DNA from: Burkholderiales bacterium | GTDB taxonomy: Bacteria > Pseudomonadota > Gammaproteobacteria > Burkholderiales > Usitatibacteraceae | Assembly (NCBI GenBank): GCA_026786225.1 | Contig: JAJAYN010000564.1 | Location: 1 to 11,507 of the forward strand | DNA: 11,507 nucleotides | Direction: 5' to 3' | Part shown: positions 7,520-11,507 of the stretch, in pieces | How the letters are laid out: every line of letters starts with the position of its first letter | Numbering within the stretch: the first letter of the stretch is position 1 | Notes under the pieces: model-generated | What the model was told of the DNA's origin: nothing | Database searches by the model: none | What the model saw: the letters and a program-made list of their open reading frames with translations, nothing else | Position numbers and translations under genes: made by a program

Positions 7520-7543
7520 AAAATGTGAACTGGTTCACATTTT
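7520..7543. promoter_or_regulatory. CRP-like binding site (TGTGA-N6-TCACA)
   Basis: A perfect inverted repeat with 11-base arms (AAAATGTGAAC and GTTCACATTTT) around a central TG. It contains TGTGA-N6-TCACA with A-rich and T-rich flanks, the consensus of CRP/Vfr-type cAMP receptor protein sites. The only gene for which it is upstream is the PAS membrane protein, whose start is 122 bp from the centre. Spacing to a candidate -10 box fits class II activation. A different regulator with a similar palindrome, for example of the GntR family, is possible. Confidence 0.6.
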
Positions 7544-7585
7544 GTATGGCGCCCGCAAAAAAAACACAGTAAGCAGCGCCAGCCT

Positions 7586-7619
7586 AGGAAACCCCCTTAT
7601 TCCGGGCGTAAGGAAACCC
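7586..7619. repeat. Short direct repeat AGGAAACCC, two copies
   Basis: The nonamer AGGAAACCC occurs at 7586-7594 and again at 7611-7619, a 25-bp repeat period, with a short similar CTTA/ATTA continuation after each copy. It lies between the SPOR gene stop and the CRP-like palindrome. Two copies of nine bases in 34 bp is suggestive only; I cannot assign a function. Confidence 0.35.
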
Positions 7620-7750
7620 ATTAGGCCACAATGAAAACAGCGTTGGCGCCACGTACTGGCGTGGCGGTAGGCACCGACCTTTTCTTGTAGATTGCCATTC
7701 GGCGTCCGTCTTGGAGCATAAATGTCCGGGAAGGCGCGTAAATACTGGTG

Positions 7751-8467
7751 CTACTTTTTGGCGGGGCCAGCTTGTGCAGTGGGTACAGGGGTAGTTGCAC
7801 TCGACGCCGCATTTGCCGGGCACGCGACCGCGCGTAAATTGCTACCTTCGAACTCACGCTGCATCAACGTAAGCCGCGCAACCATATTGGTATCAGGCTC
7901 CCGCACGTTGAAGAGCATTTCCTTAACCTGCGGACTTCTCGGCGTGACCTGAACATCCTTTACCAGGGCTTGCGCCTTTGTCTTCAGATCCGCAACGACT
8001 TTTTGCGCCGCTTCGTCGGACGAAAACAAGCCGAGTGAAACGGCATTGTCGGTCAACGCCGAAACATCTTTTACGCCCACTTTTTTAAGGCCGACCACCA
8101 GAGCGTCGGCGGCCCGCTTGTCTTTTTGCGGCGGAAGCGTGACGGCATAACGTGAAAACTCCTCCGTGCTGCGCGAGCTCAAACGATTTCCCAAATTCAT
8201 GGCGGCAAACGAGGCCTCTGCGCGCACGCCGTCCGCTGGCTTTACTCCAAAATCCACACACGCAGAGCCACTAAGACTGGCGACAAGTTTCTTGGTCGCC
8301 AGTGCGTCTTGTTGCGCTTTTGCCGCGTCGGTCACGGCCACGATTTTTAGCGCGCCAGCATTGACCTCACGTGGCGCCTCGCCCTTGGGGCGGGTTTCAT
8401 TGAGATAAATATGCGCCCCCAATGCAACGTTACCGATAAGCAGAAGAAAGAAAAATAGACGAGCCAT
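7751..8467 (-). CDS. SPOR domain-containing membrane protein
   Basis: A 238-residue protein with a single N-terminal membrane segment (about 3-20, FFFLLLIGNVALGAHIYL), preceded by a short basic N-terminus, and a periplasmic remainder. A block CVDFG...RAEASFAAMNLG (70-93) leads into a SPOR domain at about 104-176: SRYAVTLPPQKDKRAADAL, VSLGLFSSDEAAQKVVADL and VQVTPR are the typical strands and helices. SPOR domains bind denuded glycan strands of septal peptidoglycan, so a role at the division site or envelope is likely. Cys70 and Cys216 (GSACVDF and RAVACPA) are both predicted to be periplasmic and could pair (inference). The tail after 217 is low-complexity Ala/Thr/Pro. It follows coaX by 24 bp. 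The birA-coaX-SPOR order is familiar from Burkholderiales. Confidence 0.9.
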   Translation of the reverse strand: MARLFFFLLLIGNVALGAHIYLNETRPKGEAPREVNAGALKIVAVTDAAKAQQDALATKKLVASLSGSACVDFGVKPADGVRAEASFAAMNLGNRLSSRSTEEFSRYAVTLPPQKDKRAADALVVGLKKVGVKDVSALTDNAVSLGLFSSDEAAQKVVADLKTKAQALVKDVQVTPRSPQVKEMLFNVREPDTNMVARLTLMQREFEGSNLRAVACPANAASSATTPVPTAQAGPAKK

Positions 8468-8491
8468 GGATTACTTGAAAATGTGTGGGGA

Positions 8492-9241
8492 TTAGGTGGC
8501 GCTGGCCATGACGAGTAGCCCGTCAAGAACCAGATTGTCGTTGATCGATACAGGAAAGGGAAGGTGCGGCGCGAGCGCGCCCATGGCACCGCCGCTGCCG
8601 ATAATACACGGCACTTCGCCAGTTCGCGCGGACAGGTGCGCGTGCATGCGGGTGACCGCACCTGCGCAGGCCTCCAGTGCGCCGGATGTGATGGCATTGA
8701 TGGTATTGCCTGGAAAACACTCGTACACGCCATGCTCGGCAGGCAACTGCGCGGTACCTTGATTTAATGCGCGCTGCATCAACTCCAGCCCAGGCACGAT
8801 GATGCCCCCGAGAAAATACCCGTCTGCAGCAAGTGCATCGACCGTTAACGCGGTACCGCACATGATCACCAGTTGTGCGCGCGACTCGTTCTTGGCCGCG
8901 GCACGCGCGCCAATGAGTGCAGCCCAGCGATCACTGCCCAGTTGCAAAGGGCTTTCATAACCGTTGACAACGCCGCATTGACTGGCCCGCGCGGTAACAA
9001 CAGAGATCGGTTTGTGAAGTGGCTGGAGTTGATGCTCTATCGCCTTGCCAACCGAGGGCCCGGCGACGTTGGAGATGACAATAAGATCAATTTCGGAAAC
9101 CATGTCGGCACTGCAAAACGCAACGCCACTCTCGACGTCGGCAATATCGACTGCATGGTGTAAAAGCCATGTTCTGCCGTCGTGAAGGCCGCATTTTATT
9201 CGCGTATTGCCCGCGTCGATGGCAAGAATGCGCCGGTTCAT
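8492..9241 (-). CDS. coaX: Type III pantothenate kinase
   Basis: CoaX phosphorylates pantothenate with ATP in the first step of coenzyme A synthesis, in the cytoplasm. The 249-residue protein shows the ASKHA-fold motifs of the type III family: the P-loop AIDAGNTRIK (7-16) with Asp9, the pantothenate-site block LGSDRWAALIGA (101-112) with Asp104 and Arg105, CGTALTVDAL (128-137), and GGIIVPGL (145-152). The C-terminal GSGGAMGAL (215-223) and NDNLVLDGLL (234-243) also fit. Unlike type I enzymes, the family is not inhibited by CoA and typically needs a monovalent cation. Its ATG overlaps the birA stop by four bases, so the two cofactor genes are translationally coupled. In some relatives BirA and CoaX are fused; here they are separate. 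Confidence 0.95.
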   Translation of the reverse strand: MNRRILAIDAGNTRIKCGLHDGRTWLLHHAVDIADVESGVAFCSADMVSEIDLIVISNVAGPSVGKAIEHQLQPLHKPISVVTARASQCGVVNGYESPLQLGSDRWAALIGARAAAKNESRAQLVIMCGTALTVDALAADGYFLGGIIVPGLELMQRALNQGTAQLPAEHGVYECFPGNTINAITSGALEACAGAVTRMHAHLSARTGEVPCIIGSGGAMGALAPHLPFPVSINDNLVLDGLLVMASAT

Positions 9242-10233
9242 TTTGGCCCCCGAAGGCTAACCTCGGCAGAGGCGATGCGCTGGTCTTTCCCTCTGACGGA
9301 AACAACCAGCGCGCCATCTTCCGCGACGCCCTTCGCAATTCCCTCAAGCGTACTGCCATCGACATGCAGCACGCGAACCGGCTTGCCGTGAAGCGCGTGG
9401 TTATCGACCCAGGCAGACGTGAAGGTAGTAAATCCTGTTCGACCAAACGTGTCCAGAACCAGTACAAGCTCCTGCAACGTTTGCGCAAGCAAAAGATTTC
9501 GCGAAGGGAGTTGATCGCAAAACGCACCCAAGTCTGTAGACGGCTGGTCAATATTTTTTTTCTGGCGATCACTCAGATTCAGATTGATACCGACGCCAAT
9601 CACCACATTGGTCGGACCGAGCATCTCACACTGTGTTTCGACCATCACGCCTGCGAGTTTCGCGTTACCCGCGACGATGTCGTTAGGCCACTTCAATGCA
9701 ATGGCGTGAGGGGCGCGCAAACCTGCGTTGCAGGTGGTGCGGAGCGCGCGCAGCACCGCAAGTCCAACCGCCAGCGAAAGCCCTCCCAATTGGGCTGCGC
9801 CCTTGTCGAAACGCCACAACAGCGAGAACGTCAGCGAAGCGCCCAGTGCCGAATGCCATACCCGGCCGCGCCCACCACCGCCCGCGGTCTGCAACACAGC
9901 GGCCAGACACATGCCGCTGGGTGCGCCCAGCGTCGCACGTCGCATCAATTCCGTATTCGTGGAATCAATCGTCGCAAGAACCTCCACATCAACACGCTTC
10001 GCAGTCGCCCCCAATGCCGCGTGAATACGCGCCAGGTCCAGCAGTTCGATCGGCTCCGCGAGTCGGTAGCCCTTGCGTGTCAGACTGAATATCCCAATGC
10101 CGGCATCAGTGGCATCGCGCAAGGCATCCGAAACGGCGCTGCGGGACACGCCGTATTTTTCCGCCAGCCTGGCACCTGAAACAAAGTGCTCGTGCGACAG
10201 TTCGCGCAACAGCGAAAACGCCAACGGTCTCAT
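9238..10233 (-). CDS. birA: Bifunctional biotin ligase / biotin operon repressor BirA with variant biotin loop
   Basis: BirA makes biotinoyl-5'-AMP and transfers biotin to the carrier subunit of acetyl-CoA carboxylase; the N-terminal domain lets it repress transcription. In this 331-residue protein, residues 1-60 form a winged helix (FVSGARLAEKYGVSRSAVSDAL at 17-38 and wing RKGYRL), so it is of the repressor type. The ligase core shows STN (91-93), KWPNDIV (181-187) and VIGVGINLNL (211-220), and a C-terminal beta domain follows. The biotin-binding loop is unusual: QTAGGGGRGRVW (115-126) replaces the usual QxxGRGRxGRxW, so positions equivalent to E. coli Arg116 and Arg118 are glycine. The other core motifs and full length argue for a working enzyme. 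It begins 6 bp after the HAD gene stop and overlaps coaX, suggesting one operon. Confidence 0.95.
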   Translation of the reverse strand: MRPLAFSLLRELSHEHFVSGARLAEKYGVSRSAVSDALRDATDAGIGIFSLTRKGYRLAEPIELLDLARIHAALGATAKRVDVEVLATIDSTNTELMRRATLGAPSGMCLAAVLQTAGGGGRGRVWHSALGASLTFSLLWRFDKGAAQLGGLSLAVGLAVLRALRTTCNAGLRAPHAIALKWPNDIVAGNAKLAGVMVETQCEMLGPTNVVIGVGINLNLSDRQKKNIDQPSTDLGAFCDQLPSRNLLLAQTLQELVLVLDTFGRTGFTTFTSAWVDNHALHGKPVRVLHVDGSTLEGIAKGVAEDGALVVSVRGKDQRIASAEVSLRGPK

Positions 10234-10239
10234 AGCCTG

Positions 10240-11112
10240 CTAAGAATTCTCAGCTTTGCATGCCGCCACTTCGGCCTGGTAGGCAATGCCTGCAATGACA
10301 GAGTCGAGCAACAACTGCACGCGCCTGGTGAGCTTGCTGCTGACACGGTAATCAGCTGGCGCGATGAAATCCACTCGCCCCGCGTCGAGAAGACGCACGC
10401 AAGTGGCCTTACTCTTTGCCAGCTTGGGATTGAATACCGCCAGCGAATGGCCACCACTCTTTGTTGTGAGCGCCATTGAGGGCACATCGGTCATACCGTC
10501 GCCAATGTAAATGATGTTGGAAAACGGAATGGGCCGCTCACCTTCGGGCATATGTTCGTTGATCGATTCCGACATCGCCTCCCGGCCCTTGTTGATGCGA
10601 AACAGAAATTGCGTCTTTGAGGTATCGGTGATCAGGAGTTTGGGGAATGTCGCAATGCCGTATTGATTAAAGTGATACTCGGACGCGTAAATCTGCTTGA
10701 AATACTTTCCGATCGAGACGCCCTCGAGGATTTCTTTCTGACCCGCCGAGATGATGTAATGGTGCACGTTCACCAATTTACCACTGCGTTTTTTTACGTA
10801 GGCATTGATATTGGGAAACCATTCCTCAACGCCCGGGAAGTACTCAATGCCTGCCGCCATCGCTGAAAAATCCTTGCGGGTGATGCGCACGTCGTCATTC
10901 TTGTAGAGCATTTCCATCATCAGACGCATGTAGACAAGCATCGGATCGGAATCGGTCTCGGACGCCTCTTTGTGCACCCGCGCCCAGAACGCCTCGGGCT
11001 CGATGCCAAACTTGGGCAGCACGGTGTACTCCTGCATTGGCTGCGGCGAGAGTGTGCCGTCAAAGTCGTACACCATCGCAATGGTGTTTCGCGTAAACGT
11101 TTTTTTGACCAT
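10240..11112 (-). CDS. HAD family hydrolase (haloacid dehalogenase-like phosphatase)
   Basis: A 290-residue cytoplasmic protein with the four HAD motifs. Motif I is YDFDGTLS (15-22) with Asp16 as probable nucleophile and Asp18 as general acid. Motif II is the serine of IISAG (120-124). A conserved lysine, probably Lys166 or Lys175, supplies motif III. Motif IV is YIGDGMTDVPSM (202-213) with Asp205 and Asp209 for Mg2+. The insert between motifs I and II (roughly 25-115) is a helical cap, as in phosphoserine-phosphatase-like members. The substrate cannot be told from sequence. An in-frame stop lies four codons upstream of the ATG, so this is the earliest start. No Shine-Dalgarno is visible, and a terminator stem ends only 23 bases upstream, so expression could be leaderless or by readthrough. 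It leads the birA-coaX-SPOR series. Confidence 0.92.
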   Translation of the reverse strand: MVKKTFTRNTIAMVYDFDGTLSPQPMQEYTVLPKFGIEPEAFWARVHKEASETDSDPMLVYMRLMMEMLYKNDDVRITRKDFSAMAAGIEYFPGVEEWFPNINAYVKKRSGKLVNVHHYIISAGQKEILEGVSIGKYFKQIYASEYHFNQYGIATFPKLLITDTSKTQFLFRINKGREAMSESINEHMPEGERPIPFSNIIYIGDGMTDVPSMALTTKSGGHSLAVFNPKLAKSKATCVRLLDAGRVDFIAPADYRVSSKLTRRVQLLLDSVIAGIAYQAEVAACKAENS

Positions 11113-11135
11113 GCGCGAAGTTTAGCCGTAAATGA

Positions 11136-11159
11136 AAACGCCCGGCTCACCGGGCGTTT
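11136..11159 (-). terminator. Intrinsic terminator after the Bug-family gene
   Basis: A perfect 10-bp stem (AAACGCCCGG / CCGGGCGTTT) with a 4-base loop lies 25 bp past the stop of the solute-binding gene. On the minus strand the GC core is followed by TTTT, the classic intrinsic terminator layout. On the plus strand it also ends in TTT, so weak bidirectional action is possible. It separates the Bug gene transcript from the HAD gene, whose ATG lies just beyond. Confidence 0.85.
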
Positions 11160-11184
11160 CTGCAATACCAACGACCACTCAACC

Positions 11185-11507
11185 TCAATCTGCGTAGATA
11201 CCAGCTTTCTTGATGATCGGGCCCCACTTGGTAATCTCGGCTGCCAGATGCGCCCGCAGTGCTTCCGGCGTTTGGCGGGCGACTGGCTCTGGCGTGGTAC
11301 CCAGTTCGGCGAACCGCGCCTTGACCGTGTCGTCCTTGAGGGCAGCCTGTAGCGCCGCGCCCAGCTTGTCGTTAATCGCTTTCGCCGTGCCCTTGGGCGT
11401 CCAGACGCCGTGCCATACGCCTACGCTGAAGTCCTTCAATCCCGCTTCGTTAAGGGTGGGCAGATCAGGCAATGAAGCAACCCGTGTCAACGAGGTCACA
11501 CCATATG
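11185..11507 (-). CDS. Tripartite tricarboxylate transporter substrate-binding protein (Bug/TctC family), C-terminal part (partial)
   Basis: The frame is open to the right edge, so only the last 107 or so residues are visible. A GTG at 11499 is an internal valine, not the start. The sequence YGVTSLTRVASLPDLPTLNE, continuing AGLKDFSVGVWHGVW, is the family hallmark region (normally V-T-S-x-x-R-x-x-x-x-P-D-x-P-T), followed by PKGTAKAINDKLGAAL, a helix with FAELGTTPEPVARQTPEALRAHL, and the closing KWGPIIKKAGIYAD. These proteins are periplasmic, bind small carboxylates or similar solutes, and may feed a TctAB permease. They are greatly expanded in Burkholderiales, which supports the taxonomic guess. 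The N-terminal signal peptide and ligand loops lie outside the window, so the ligand cannot be suggested. Confidence 0.9.
   Translation of the reverse strand, partial: YGVTSLTRVASLPDLPTLNEAGLKDFSVGVWHGVWTPKGTAKAINDKLGAALQAALKDDTVKARFAELGTTPEPVARQTPEALRAHLAAEITKWGPIIKKAGIYAD

Larger units (their letters stand above)
7410..7750. other. 341-bp intergenic region between the SPOR gene and the PAS gene
   Basis: Both flanking genes run leftward, and I find no supported gene here. The part nearer the PAS gene holds a CRP-like palindrome, a matching -10 box and a small palindrome in the predicted leader (7458-7471, TGTGTA-AA-TACACA). The part nearer the SPOR gene holds a hairpin at 7647-7666 (arms CGCCACG/CGTGGCG, 6-base loop) with only a distant short T tract, a 9-base direct repeat, and a run of eight A at 7557-7564 (T on the transcribed strand) with no clear stem before it. 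Whether the SPOR transcript terminates here is therefore unclear. Confidence 0.6.

Noticed and set aside
7647..7666. A hairpin with 7-bp arms CGCCACG/CGTGGCG as a terminator for the SPOR gene.
   Set aside because: The only short T run on the transcribed strand starts about ten bases after the stem, too far for a standard intrinsic terminator.
7584..7857. Two short leftward open frames of 78-79 codons running from the SPOR gene's end into the intergenic region.
   Set aside because: Both overlap the SPOR coding sequence in other frames, have no ribosome site and have no recognisable composition. I found no frameshift joining them to the SPOR protein.
9169..10179. A 336-codon open frame on the plus strand opposite birA and the end of coaX.
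   Set aside because: It is antisense to two clearly recognised genes, and its translation is rich in Arg, Gln and Cys with no recognisable domain. It is a mirror of the codon bias of birA.
11185..11499. A complete small gene starting at the GTG at 11499.
   Set aside because: The frame continues to the window edge, and the visible sequence matches the C-terminal third of Bug/TctC proteins, so this GTG is internal.

Overview
The window looks like a chromosomal stretch of a betaproteobacterium, most likely Burkholderiales. The evidence is gene content: a Bug/TctC-family solute-binding protein at the right edge, and a birA-coaX-SPOR gene series with rfaE2 nearby, an arrangement I recall from Burkholderiales. 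Base composition is moderately GC-rich with no obvious compositional break. There are no rRNA, tRNA, CRISPR or insertion-sequence signals. The region reads mostly as core genome, plus a lipid-modification cluster.

Left region (1-4382): a leftward series encodes an FAD-dependent amine-oxidase-like oxidoreductase, a DUF1365 protein (4-bp overlap) and the N-terminal part of a cyclopropane-fatty-acyl-phospholipid-synthase-like methyltransferase that leaves the window. Divergent from it is a TetR regulator. A 30-bp inverted repeat in the shared intergenic space is the likely operator. Next, on the + strand, is a soluble acyl-ACP-desaturase-like di-iron protein. Together these look like a regulated membrane fatty-acid modification module (desaturation, methylation and oxidation of acyl chains).

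Middle region (4414-7409): rfaE2 (ADP-heptose synthesis for lipopolysaccharide) overlaps by 4 bp a D-2-hydroxyglutarate-dehydrogenase-like flavoprotein. Convergent to these is a six-helix membrane protein with a coiled coil and a C-terminal PAS domain but no output domain. About 120 bp upstream of its GTG start lies a near-ideal CRP-type palindrome with class II promoter spacing.

Right region (7751-11507): a leftward, probably operonic series encodes a HAD hydrolase, BirA, CoaX (type III pantothenate kinase) and a SPOR-domain membrane protein. The series links biotin and coenzyme A cofactor supply. It is separated by a strong hairpin terminator from the C-terminal end of a Bug-family periplasmic binding protein. 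The BirA is notable: the first two arginines of its biotinoyl-AMP loop (GRGRxGR in the family) are glycines, including the position matching E. coli Arg118.
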